From: RGIG2206 sp045579085
GTDB taxonomy: Bacteria > Bacillota > Clostridia > Oscillospirales > Acutalibacteraceae
Assembly: GCA_045579085.1 (NCBI GenBank)
Contig: JAZNLO010000003.1
Location: 1 to 43,429, forward strand
Direction of reading: 5' to 3'
Length of the DNA: 43,429 bases
Shown in pieces: positions 15,028 through 21,896 of this stretch. A program made the position numbers and the translations under genes. Within the stretch, counting starts at the first letter, position 1; each line of letters starts with the position of its first letter. Below the pieces are notes generated by a model. That model saw nothing but the letters and a program-made list of their open reading frames with translations, made no database searches and was not told the DNA's origin.

Positions 15028-15735
15028 CTATGATATAGACAATATTTCCCTACTCAGCGAGTTGATACCATCAATAATTTCAGGCGATATCCTCCCCTCA
15101 AGGCACTTGAGAGCATCCGCAGTGTTAGGACGTCTGTCCGTCATATTGTGGCAATCGGAGCCAATCAAAGACATTATGCCCGATTCAAGATATTTAACCG
15201 CTTGATTCGTATGCCTAATAATAAAGTTTGCATTAAACTGAAAAATTATATCAGCATCAATTAAAGCGTTTATTGTAGACCTGCTTTGAAACTTTATATA
15301 ACGTTCAAAATGAGCAATAATCACATTCAGATTGTGATTTGCTTTTATGTTTATAACGTTTTGAACAGTCCTTGCATCCCACTTAGAAAGCGGCATTTCA
15401 ATAATAATATAATCGGTGTTTGCTATTGCTAATTTTCTAATCTCTTTTGCATTGCAAATTCCGTCAAAATACAAAACTTCTGCGCCGAGAATAATCTCAG
15501 GATGTTCAATCCCATACAATCTTTCCTTTAATGACTCATAAGAAACTTTGCGCCTGTATAAAAAAGATTCGGGAGTTTCATCGAATGGATAATAGTGCGA
15601 AGTTGCAACAATATATCTCACGCCCTTACGATAAGAGCTCCTGAGCATCAACAATGCCTCGTCAATATTAGCGGCACCGTCATCTAAATCAGGTAATACG
15701 TGTGAATGAAAGTCAACCAAAATATCATTAAGCAT
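15028..15735 (-). CDS. CpsB/CapC-type PHP-family tyrosine phosphatase
   Basis: A 235-residue cytosolic metal-dependent phosphatase of the PHP superfamily (CpsB, YwqE, CapC). It removes phosphate from BY-kinases and their targets in capsule or exopolysaccharide control. The family signature is visible at the N-terminus, DFHSHVLPDLDDGA (about residues 8-21), with metal-binding His and Asp. ATSHYYP, the AHFERY segment and the C-terminal GSDCHN (metal ligands) complete the pattern. It is the last gene of a three-gene operon, 5 bp after the kinase gene. The ATG at 15735 has no strong ribosome binding site, so translation may depend on coupling to the kinase gene. The substrate is expected to be the C-terminal tyrosine cluster of that kinase. 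Confidence 0.93.
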   Translation of the reverse strand: MLNDILVDFHSHVLPDLDDGAANIDEALLMLRSSYRKGVRYIVATSHYYPFDETPESFLYRRKVSYESLKERLYGIEHPEIILGAEVLYFDGICNAKEIRKLAIANTDYIIIEMPLSKWDARTVQNVINIKANHNLNVIIAHFERYIKFQSRSTINALIDADIIFQFNANFIIRHTNQAVKYLESGIMSLIGSDCHNMTDRRPNTADALKCLEGRISPEIIDGINSLSREILSIS

Positions 15736-15740
15736 ATCTG

Positions 15741-16472
15741 TTAACGCTTGCTGCTATAGTAGTTTCCTTTATAATATCTATAGTAACTTCTAAAGAATCC
15801 TGATTTAGATTTGTAGCAGTTATAAACAAATCCTAACACACGCACGCCGGAGTACCTGAGCTGATTCATTGCGGAGATAATATTTTTCTTCTTACTGTAA
15901 CCATGTCTGACAACGAACACTATTCCATCTAAAAACTTAGAAACAGCAATCGGGTCGATAACTGATGTAACGGGCGGCAAGTCAAGCACAATGTATTCAT
16001 ACGAATCCTTAAGGCTTTCAATGAGCTCTCCCATTTGTTCAGAACCCAGTAATTCAGAGGGGTTTGGAGGAATACTTCCAGCAGTGATAACGCTTAAATT
16101 ATCGTGCAATATTGACTTGTGTAACACATCACCGTTGATTTCAAGACCTTCACCTAAAATGTTAGACAAGCCCAAACCAACCGGCAACGAAATAATTTTT
16201 TCAACAGTCGGTCTTCTTAAATCAGAAGAAATAAGAATCGTCTTATGTCCGTCTTTAGCAAGTGCATAGCACAAGTTAACACTTGTATATGATTTTCCGT
16301 CTTGCGGTGAGGCAGATGTAACGCCAAACACCTTGCCCATTCTTTTTCCGGGAAAACTAAAGGACAGGTTTGTACGCAATACGTTGTATGCCTCGCTCGT
16401 TGCAAAATCCAACTTATCAGCAATCGGAACCTTTTTTAAAATATCGGTACGTTTATTATTCTTAGTAGACAT
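15741..16472 (-). CDS. CpsD/CapB-type bacterial tyrosine kinase (BY-kinase)
   Basis: A 243-residue cytoplasmic P-loop kinase that autophosphorylates on tyrosine and controls polysaccharide chain length or export with its membrane adaptor. Walker A lies in SASPQDGKSYTSVN (about residues 53-66) and Walker B in YIVLDLPP. The C-terminus has the expected tyrosine cluster: six Tyr in the last 14 residues, in YYRYYKGNYY. Oddly, the Walker A' motif reads ILISSDLRRP, with Ser in place of the first Asp of the usual D-x-D. The ATG at 16472 overlaps the preceding stop by one base (TAATG) and has GGAGG upstream. The gene lies between its adaptor and its phosphatase, the standard regulatory trio. Activity with the altered motif is uncertain. 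Confidence 0.92.
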   Translation of the reverse strand: MSTKNNKRTDILKKVPIADKLDFATSEAYNVLRTNLSFSFPGKRMGKVFGVTSASPQDGKSYTSVNLCYALAKDGHKTILISSDLRRPTVEKIISLPVGLGLSNILGEGLEINGDVLHKSILHDNLSVITAGSIPPNPSELLGSEQMGELIESLKDSYEYIVLDLPPVTSVIDPIAVSKFLDGIVFVVRHGYSKKKNIISAMNQLRYSGVRVLGFVYNCYKSKSGFFRSYYRYYKGNYYSSKR

Positions 16473-17353
16473 TATTTTGTACCTCCGCGATTATATCTGC
16501 CATATTTGCCATATTTCTCATATGAACCCTTGTTGTTCACAGAATATAAGTCAGGAATTTCTGCCAAAACAGGAGTATTATCAAACGAGTTGCTCAACCA
16601 ATCAGACGACTCAACAATATCGTTAAATACACAACCGCGCAAAATAGCATAAGCGCAAGAAAGTATAGCTCCTACTAAGGCGCCCATAGCAATCTGCTTT
16701 AAGAATCCGGGATTACGCTTTTGAGCAACAACAGCCCTATCAATAGTCTTAACTGAGGAGCCCTCTATAACGTCTTTGATACGTTCTGGGAAAACATCAA
16801 CAACCGTATTAACTGCAGTAACAGCACGCTGAGGGTCAGTGTCGATAACAGAAATATAGAAAACCTCAGTCTCATTTATTGCACCGCAGCTAATCTTTGA
16901 ATAAAGTTCTTCGTAGGTCATATTATAGTCATCGTTTTCTTTCATCTGTGAAATAACCTCACCCAATGTCAAGCGTGAAGTAAGAATTTCACAGTAAGAG
17001 TTAACCAGAGCCTGTGCAGCAGTAATATCGCTGCTTGAGATAGAAATTTTAGTCTGACCGTCTTTAAGATTGTCGTTATTAACATACATCTTTGCAACAG
17101 CCATATATTCAGGCACATATGAACGATATGAAACGCCAAAAAACGCAACAGCAAAAACAACGATAGAGATTAAAACAATCCACCATCTGTTAATGATAGC
17201 CATAAAAGCATCTTTAATATTAATTTCAAAATCTTCGGAAACAAAATGTTTCTTTTCTATTGGCAATGTTTTTTCCTCAGAATCATAGCTCCTGATTACT
17301 TCAACCAATTCGCCAAGGTCAAGCGTGATTTTTTGATTAGTTTCGTTGTTCAT
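16472..17353 (-). CDS. Wzz/CpsC-type chain-length determinant and kinase adaptor
   Basis: A 293-residue membrane protein of the polysaccharide co-polymerase family. After a polar cytoplasmic extension of about 50 residues comes INIKDAFMAIINRWWIVLISIVV, the typical juxtamembrane and first membrane helix (about 58-78). An extracytoplasmic helical domain with PEYMAVAKMYV follows. The second membrane helix is at about residues 226-246 (IAMGALVGAILSCAYAIL), with a cytosolic tail (about 247-293) that in this family activates the BY-kinase. The ATG at 17353 has GAGG 6 nt upstream. It is the first gene of the trio. The 50-residue N-terminal extension is longer than in streptococcal CpsC. No glycosyltransferase, flippase or polymerase gene is near, so the regulated polymer is encoded elsewhere. 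Confidence 0.9.
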   Translation of the reverse strand: MNNETNQKITLDLGELVEVIRSYDSEEKTLPIEKKHFVSEDFEINIKDAFMAIINRWWIVLISIVVFAVAFFGVSYRSYVPEYMAVAKMYVNNDNLKDGQTKISISSSDITAAQALVNSYCEILTSRLTLGEVISQMKENDDYNMTYEELYSKISCGAINETEVFYISVIDTDPQRAVTAVNTVVDVFPERIKDVIEGSSVKTIDRAVVAQKRNPGFLKQIAMGALVGAILSCAYAILRGCVFNDIVESSDWLSNSFDNTPVLAEIPDLYSVNNKGSYEKYGKYGRYNRGGTK

Positions 17354-17376
17354 AGCAATCCTCGTCTTATAATTTT

Positions 17377-18057
17377 TTATTTTACTGCAACAACAGTTAA
17401 TACTTCTGAATTTACCTTGAATTTTATATCATAGCCAGAGAACTTCATATTATAAATCCGATTTGAATCTGTTTGATATGCAGGTCTTGGGTCATCAGCA
17501 AGGCACTCGATAACAGCAGACCTTTTATCAACAGGTATAATTTCAATTAACTCGCATGGAAAATCAACCTCAAGCTTGTAATCTGCATTAACCTCACCAA
17601 ATCCGCCTACAGCATCTAAATGACAATCGGTATACGGAAGATACGGTTTTATGTCATAGATAGGAGTATCGTTGAGCAAATCCACACCGCTGACAACCAA
17701 AACTGTTCCGTATTCCTTAGATTTGTCAATCCTCTCAAGCTTTACTGAAGATAGCCCGATAGAATTTGGTCTAAACGGGGACCTTGTGGCAAAAACACCC
17801 AATCTCTTGTTTCCGCCAAGTCTTGGCGGTCTGACAGTGGGCGACCAATCCTCAGTGTGAGCAAGGGAAAAATCGAAAATCAACCACAAATGCGAGTATT
17901 CTTCAATCCCTCTCAATGCGGTATCGTTTCTATACTCAGGCTCAAAAACAATCTTACCAACAAGTGACGGAGCTCGTCCGCTCTGTCTCGGGATACCAAA
18001 CTTATCCTCAAAGTCAGTCTGAATCTTTGCAATCGGTTTAATTAAAACACCATTCAT
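17377..18057 (-). CDS. trmO: tRNA (N6-threonylcarbamoyladenosine37-N6)-methyltransferase TrmO (TsaA/VirR-like)
   Basis: A 226-residue SAM-dependent enzyme that methylates t6A37 of certain tRNAs to m6t6A. Early features are KPIAKIQTDFEDKFGIPRQ and GRAPSLVGKIVFEPEY, followed by EEYSHLWLIFDF. The core has TRSPFRPNSIGLSSVKLERI, the most conserved motif (R-S-P-x-R-P-N-x-I-G), and LLNDTPIYDIKPYLPYTD, also invariant in the family. The C-terminal DDPRPAYQ is the typical second domain signature. The ATG at 18057 has only a weak upstream AAAG. It lies 31 bp downstream of rpiB in the same direction. Neighbours give no further functional hint; assignment is by motifs. Confidence 0.93.
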   Translation of the reverse strand: MNGVLIKPIAKIQTDFEDKFGIPRQSGRAPSLVGKIVFEPEYRNDTALRGIEEYSHLWLIFDFSLAHTEDWSPTVRPPRLGGNKRLGVFATRSPFRPNSIGLSSVKLERIDKSKEYGTVLVVSGVDLLNDTPIYDIKPYLPYTDCHLDAVGGFGEVNADYKLEVDFPCELIEIIPVDKRSAVIECLADDPRPAYQTDSNRIYNMKFSGYDIKFKVNSEVLTVVAVK

Positions 18058-18088
18058 ACTTTAATTTACAGTCTGTATTGCAAAACTA

Positions 18089-18529
18089 TTAATTAGCCTC
18101 AATTTCTGAAATCAGGCTTACTCTATTATTGTGTCTACCGCCCTCAAACTCAGTATTGACGAACTCACTAACCATTACCTCAGCCATAGTTTGTCCAACT
18201 ATTCTAGCACCAAAGCAAAGGATGTTTGCATCATTATGCTGACGTGTGAGTCGTACACAAAGCGGGTCGCTGCAACAAGCAGCACGAATGCCTTTTACCT
18301 TATTCGCTGCAATAGACATGCCGATACCTGTTCCGCAAATAAGTATACCCTTATCGCAATCCTTAGAAGCAACCGCATCTGCAACCTTTTTTGCAATAAC
18401 GGGATAATCCACGCTCTCAGTTGTGTCTGTGCCAAAATTTACAACCTCATGTCCCAAAGACTCAAGAAAGCGTGCAACCGCAAACTTCATCTCAGGCGCA
18501 GCGTGGTCATTACCAATAGCAATCTTCAT
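18089..18529 (-). CDS. rpiB: Ribose-5-phosphate isomerase B
   Basis: A 146-residue cytosolic isomerase that interconverts ribose-5-phosphate and ribulose-5-phosphate in the pentose phosphate pathway. Signature elements are IAIGNDHAAPEMK at the N-terminus, DYPVIAKKVADAV, GILICGTGIGMSIAANKVKGIRAA, with the active-site Cys in the CGTGIGMS loop, and RQHNDANILCFGARIVG. The start is ATG at 18529, with GGGG 8 nt upstream; an earlier in-frame ATG at 18535 is one base from that site. It follows the small orphan gene by 12 bp and precedes trmO, an apparent operon. Galactose-6-phosphate isomerase subunits are related, but the full RpiB pattern and lack of lac genes favour RpiB. Confidence 0.96.
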   Translation of the reverse strand: MKIAIGNDHAAPEMKFAVARFLESLGHEVVNFGTDTTESVDYPVIAKKVADAVASKDCDKGILICGTGIGMSIAANKVKGIRAACCSDPLCVRLTRQHNDANILCFGARIVGQTMAEVMVSEFVNTEFEGGRHNNRVSLISEIEAN

Positions 18530-18541
18530 ACACATTCCCCT

Positions 18542-18865
18542 TTAGAAAGTTAACTTCAACTTATTTCTTCCATTTTTAAGATAATCAGCAAACTTGCTGT
18601 TCATCCAATCTTTTGCTTCACTAAAGCCTTGCTCATCACCTGAAAATTCAGACTTTTGATGCTTATCAGGGTCATTAGCCGTTAAGCAATCATATACAAC
18701 GCAAACAATTTTGCTGCCGTCATCGCCTCTCTCAAGCCATACCTTATAGCAAAAAGCGTTTGACGAAATACCCTCAGCACCTACTGAGCCAACATAACAA
18801 TTTCCCTGTTTACTGAAAACATCGCCAATAAACCAATCAAAAGCAGGGACATAGACATTATCCAT
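18542..18865 (-). CDS. Unrecognised 107-residue protein
   Basis: A small soluble-looking protein with no signal peptide and no membrane segment. The sequence suggests a compact alpha/beta fold: an N-terminal strand-rich part (VPAFDWFIGDVF, GNCYVGSVG), a central VWLERGDDGSKIVCVVYDC and a C-terminal helix FSEAKDWMNSKFADYL with a basic tail. Three or four cysteines are spread without a metal-binding pattern. The ATG at 18865 has GAGG 8 nt upstream. It lies 15 bp after the GLUG/SH3b gene and 12 bp before rpiB, so it may be co-transcribed with both. No family recognised and no function proposed. Confidence 0.72.
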   Translation of the reverse strand: MDNVYVPAFDWFIGDVFSKQGNCYVGSVGAEGISSNAFCYKVWLERGDDGSKIVCVVYDCLTANDPDKHQKSEFSGDEQGFSEAKDWMNSKFADYLKNGRNKLKLTF

Positions 18866-18880
18866 TTAAGAAACCTCAAA

Positions 18881-20755
18881 CTATTTTAAATAATCGTTAA
18901 TAACCCAGCCATAATTTTCGTCATCAAGCTGAATGAGTGACCAACCATTTTGGTCAGCTACAACTAACACTGGCTTACCATTCTGATAAGCGGTAATCTT
19001 TTTGTAATTTGTACCGGGTCCTTTTCTGATATTTACGCTGTCATCACAAACAATTTGTTTTTGCTTGGCTGTATCATATACACTTGTTGGATAAACAGAA
19101 ATCGTCTTACTTGAGTAAACCTTATCGCTGATATCACCCATATCAACAATTTCAGATTCATAAAGGTTTATAACATCCTTCAAAGACGGCTTAATATTTT
19201 CAAAATCCCATTTGCTGTTTTCCCAATCAAGATTGCTGATACAGAATGTTTTGGTGTACAAATCAGATGCAGCATAAGGTGCTACGCCTTGCTCAGCAGC
19301 AAATTTGACTGTTTTATCGTAATAGCAATTAGAAACAAAATCAAAGACCTCAGAATCAATCTTGCCGAAAGCCACGTTTGAAATAACGTTAGCTCCCTCT
19401 TCCGATTTAACCGACAATGTGTTAAAACTGTTCTTTACATAGCCTTTATGTTCCGCAGCATTGACCTTGCCTGTACGACCAACAAAGCCGCCGATAAAAG
19501 CGTCACCAAGCGTTATATCAGCCTTTCCGCTGACATATCCGTTTGATATCGCAATATTATCAAAGGTATCACAGTTGCCAATATAACCGCCAAAATAAAA
19601 CTTATTATCTGCAGATAATTTATAGTCAGCCGACGCTATACATTCAGTAAATTTAACAGATTCAGCCTTACCGCAAATACCACCTACATATGTATCGTTT
19701 TTGCCCAGATGCTTAAATGTTATGTTACCAACCGAGAAGCACTGCTCAAACGAAACAGCCGAATTAGCCTGACCGATTACAGAGCCAAGATTTATCGCCT
19801 TAGTAGAGGTAACATCAACGTTAACCTTAGTTGAAATGAGCGAAATATTACTCTTTTTATCAGTAACAAGTCCAACAATTCCGCCAACGTTTGAGTTCTT
19901 GTTGCAAGAAGCAACAACCTTACCTGATGCATTCGAAGAAGAAATGCCTGTAACTGAACCGCAAACAACACCAACATTTTTACAATTAGTTATCTTGTAA
20001 TCGGCATCAACAACAGTTATATCCTTAACTGACTTGCTCGATTTTGATATTAGACCAACATTGTCAGCTCCGCTTGCGCTGATGCTTATTTTATTAACGC
20101 TGATATCAGAAATTGTGCCGTTATTATTAGTAAACAGACCTGCATCTGAATTCTTAGACTTAATTTTTACATTTTTAAAATTAATGCCTGTAATAGTACC
20201 ATTATTATTGCTAAAAAACGACTCACGGTCTAAATTGATATTGGATATTGAATAACCACAACCATCAAAATTACCGTTAAAGTTTCTCACTACAACAATA
20301 TCGCTATCCTTAAAATCAACATCGTCAACGAGAACAAAGTTTCCGTTGCTAAAACGGTTCATCTTCTTAAAATCAGATACGCTTGCAATATCTATCTCGC
20401 CCATTCTGTCGCTTACTGTTAAAAAATTATACCAGCAAAGCATAAGTGCGCAGACAGTCATCGTAAGGCAAACCGCCTTGATTCTTCTATTGCGGACAAA
20501 AAATGACAGTCCAAAGCCAATCAAAACAGTAAAGATGATTGTAAGCCATTTTATTGCCTCAAAGCTAAATGATAAAATCCAGGTAGGAAGTGTGAAAAGC
20601 AAAACATAACAAAATACAGCAACAACAAATATTGTAAAGAAAGCAATCTTATCTATATGCTTTTTATTAAAGCGCCTAACCCCAACGGGAAGCTTATTAT
20701 ATAATTTTAAAATATAGTCACGCGCTATAAACAAATACTGCATAATGTATTTCAT
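18881..20755 (-). CDS. Membrane-anchored GLUG-repeat protein with C-terminal SH3b domain
   Basis: A 624-residue protein predicted to sit in the membrane with most of its mass outside. Residues 1-115 hold a basic start and three hydrophobic segments (about 38-60, 65-87 and 95-115). Residues about 125-500 contain many repeats of the GLUG type, such as FSNNNGTITGINFKNV, GLFTNNNGTISDI and NVGGIVGLV, which form a beta-rich repeat fold seen in surface proteins. The last 65 residues are a bacterial SH3 domain (VNIRKGPGTNYKKI, then GWSLIQLDDENYGWV) that often binds peptidoglycan. ATG at 20755 follows GGGGAGG. It has its own strong promoter. There is no LPXTG or signal peptidase site. A role in adhesion or wall binding is inference. 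Confidence 0.82.
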   Translation of the reverse strand: MKYIMQYLFIARDYILKLYNKLPVGVRRFNKKHIDKIAFFTIFVVAVFCYVLLFTLPTWILSFSFEAIKWLTIIFTVLIGFGLSFFVRNRRIKAVCLTMTVCALMLCWYNFLTVSDRMGEIDIASVSDFKKMNRFSNGNFVLVDDVDFKDSDIVVVRNFNGNFDGCGYSISNINLDRESFFSNNNGTITGINFKNVKIKSKNSDAGLFTNNNGTISDISVNKISISASGADNVGLISKSSKSVKDITVVDADYKITNCKNVGVVCGSVTGISSSNASGKVVASCNKNSNVGGIVGLVTDKKSNISLISTKVNVDVTSTKAINLGSVIGQANSAVSFEQCFSVGNITFKHLGKNDTYVGGICGKAESVKFTECIASADYKLSADNKFYFGGYIGNCDTFDNIAISNGYVSGKADITLGDAFIGGFVGRTGKVNAAEHKGYVKNSFNTLSVKSEEGANVISNVAFGKIDSEVFDFVSNCYYDKTVKFAAEQGVAPYAASDLYTKTFCISNLDWENSKWDFENIKPSLKDVINLYESEIVDMGDISDKVYSSKTISVYPTSVYDTAKQKQIVCDDSVNIRKGPGTNYKKITAYQNGKPVLVVADQNGWSLIQLDDENYGWVINDYLK

Positions 20756-20780
20756 ACACACACCTCCCCACATACAGTCA

Positions 20781-20809
20781 ATTATAGTACATTACAATAA
20801 TAATTTCAA
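20781..20809 (-). promoter_or_regulatory. Promoter of the GLUG/SH3b gene
   Basis: On the minus strand there is TTGAAA (20804-20809), a 17-bp spacer and TATAAT (20781-20786). The start point near 20774 gives a very short leader containing GGGGAGG. The remaining bases from 20810 to about 20931 are AT-rich with no gene or clear structure. Confidence 0.78.
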
Positions 20810-20931
20810 GACAATTTATTCTTAATTTATACTAAATATTCAAAAGTTTTCAAGATTTTACCACTTAATGATATAACTTTCCATTTATATGTGAGTTTAA
20901 TTCAATTATATTAGAATATTGGGTGTAAAAA

Positions 20932-20971
20932 ATAAAAAGAAAATCCTGCCGACAATAATCGACAGGATTTT
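20932..20971 (-). terminator. Terminator downstream of tRNA-Gln
   Basis: On the minus strand AAAATCCTGTCGA pairs with TCGGCAGGATTTT (one G-T wobble) and is followed by CTTTTTATT. It starts 5 nt after the encoded CCA of the tRNA and so ends a single-tRNA transcript. Confidence 0.9.
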
Positions 20972-20976
20972 CATTT

Positions 20977-21050
20977 TGGCAGCGGTATAAGGATTCGAAC
21001 CTCAACAAACAGAGTCAGAGTCTGCCGTGCTACCGTTACACAATACCGCT
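20977..21050 (-). tRNA. tRNA-Gln (anticodon CUG)
   Basis: A 74-nt cloverleaf on the minus strand. The acceptor stem is AGCGGTA/TACCGCT, with discriminator G and an encoded CCA. D arm GTG...CAC encloses AACGGTAG-type loop bases. The anticodon stem is GCAGA/TCTGT with loop CTCTGAC, giving anticodon CTG, which reads CAG codons. The T arm has TTCGAAT. The weak A1-U72 pair is typical of glutamine tRNAs. The gene has its own promoter and terminator and is not in a cluster. A UUG-reading isoacceptor must exist elsewhere. Confidence 0.95.
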
Positions 21051-21082
21051 ATATAAGTCGGTTGTTTTTACCGACCTAATAT

Positions 21083-21110
21083 ATTATATCCAGTTTTTAT
21101 TGATTGTCAA
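21083..21110 (-). promoter_or_regulatory. Promoter of tRNA-Gln
   Basis: On the minus strand there is TTGACA (21105-21110), a 16-bp spacer and TATAAT (21083-21088), both perfect. The precursor would start near 21076, at GGTCGGTAAAAACAACCGAC (21057-21076), a short hairpin directly 5' of the mature tRNA. That hairpin lacks a following T run, so it looks like a 5' leader element rather than a terminator of the upstream gene. Confidence 0.85.
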
Positions 21111-21117
21111 GAACTTT

Positions 21118-21828
21118 TTACTTAATTTTTATTCTATCAGGAAGTGTTCCGTTAAAGAAAGCCATCGAACGCTCAATAGCATCCTTAGAATCACCCCAAT
21201 CGGCATCCTCGTCATTGTTGCGGTAATCAAACATATCGCAAAACTTTCTTATATCAACTGACAACTTATCTAAATACCCAAGCGTAATATCTTTTGTCAC
21301 CTTAAGCATTTCCTTAGCATAGTCTTTGTTCATATTCGCAGGTACGTTTTCCACTATCATAGTGTAATGCGGCAGACAGAACTCGCTCTGCTCTGCATAA
21401 ATTTTACGGAAGTCCTTGTCACTCTCATAAGTTCTGTAAACTGTATCAAGCGTGTGTTCAAGCCCAAAGTTCATTTTATCACACACAAAACAGGTTTCTT
21501 GCATTCTTGCGGCTTTATACATTATCTTCTTTGGTGACGGTTTTAAAAACTTACCCTCACCAAAAATTGAATTTTTAACCTCAAGCACGTGACTGTCAAG
21601 CATAAGCGCAAGCGAAAGTCTGTTTCCTGCTCTCCTCATAGAGTTATAATGGTCTTTACAAAAGCCCATCTCGTTGGTTTTAACCCTGACATCAGGCTCC
21701 ATCATAGCAGCGCCAAGAATATAATCAATAACCCTTTTTTCAGCAATTGCCCTGATTCTGCATAGCGGACACCCATCCATCTCCTCAAAGCCTTCGCTCA
21801 CAGGTATGGTGCAAATATCTTCACGCAT
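21118..21828 (-). CDS. DUF6062-type protein with paired Cys/His clusters
   Basis: A 236-residue soluble protein that I recognise, with moderate certainty, as the clostridial DUF6062 family; no function is known to me. It contains two similar Cys/His arrangements. The first is CPLC near residues 20-23 with GFCKDHY near 56-62. The second is CFVC near 118-121 with FCLPHY near 154-159. Each could bind one metal ion, so the protein looks like two related zinc-ribbon or treble-clef halves joined by helices. The ATG at 21828 has GAGGTGAT upstream. The gene is divergent from the DNA glycosylase gene, and the two promoters overlap. It ends 8 bp before the tRNA promoter, and no separate terminator was found. 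Confidence 0.85.
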   Translation of the reverse strand: MREDICTIPVSEGFEEMDGCPLCRIRAIAEKRVIDYILGAAMMEPDVRVKTNEMGFCKDHYNSMRRAGNRLSLALMLDSHVLEVKNSIFGEGKFLKPSPKKIMYKAARMQETCFVCDKMNFGLEHTLDTVYRTYESDKDFRKIYAEQSEFCLPHYTMIVENVPANMNKDYAKEMLKVTKDITLGYLDKLSVDIRKFCDMFDYRNNDEDADWGDSKDAIERSMAFFNGTLPDRIKIK

Positions 21829-21856
21829 AGTATCACCTCAAATATTTCTGCTTTTA

Positions 21857-21885
21857 ATTATATCACAATTATGCTATAATGACAA
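21857..21885 (-). promoter_or_regulatory. Promoter of the DUF6062-type gene
   Basis: On the minus strand there is TTGTCA (21880-21885), a 17-bp spacer and TATAAT (21857-21862). Its -35 box overlaps the last base of a plus-strand TATAAT (21875-21880) that probably serves the divergent glycosylase gene, so the two promoters may compete for polymerase. Confidence 0.75.
21875..21880 (+). promoter_or_regulatory. Probable -10 box for the DNA glycosylase gene
   Basis: Perfect TATAAT on the plus strand with only a weak -35 region (TTTTAA at 17-bp spacing). Transcription from here would start near 21887, downstream of the in-frame ATG at 21879. This supports translation from the ATG at 21897. Confidence 0.5.
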
Positions 21886-21896
21886 GCGGTGATATT

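Noticed and set aside
21057..21076. Hairpin as terminator of the DUF6062-type gene
   Set aside because: There is no T tract after the stem, and it lies at the predicted start of the tRNA transcript.
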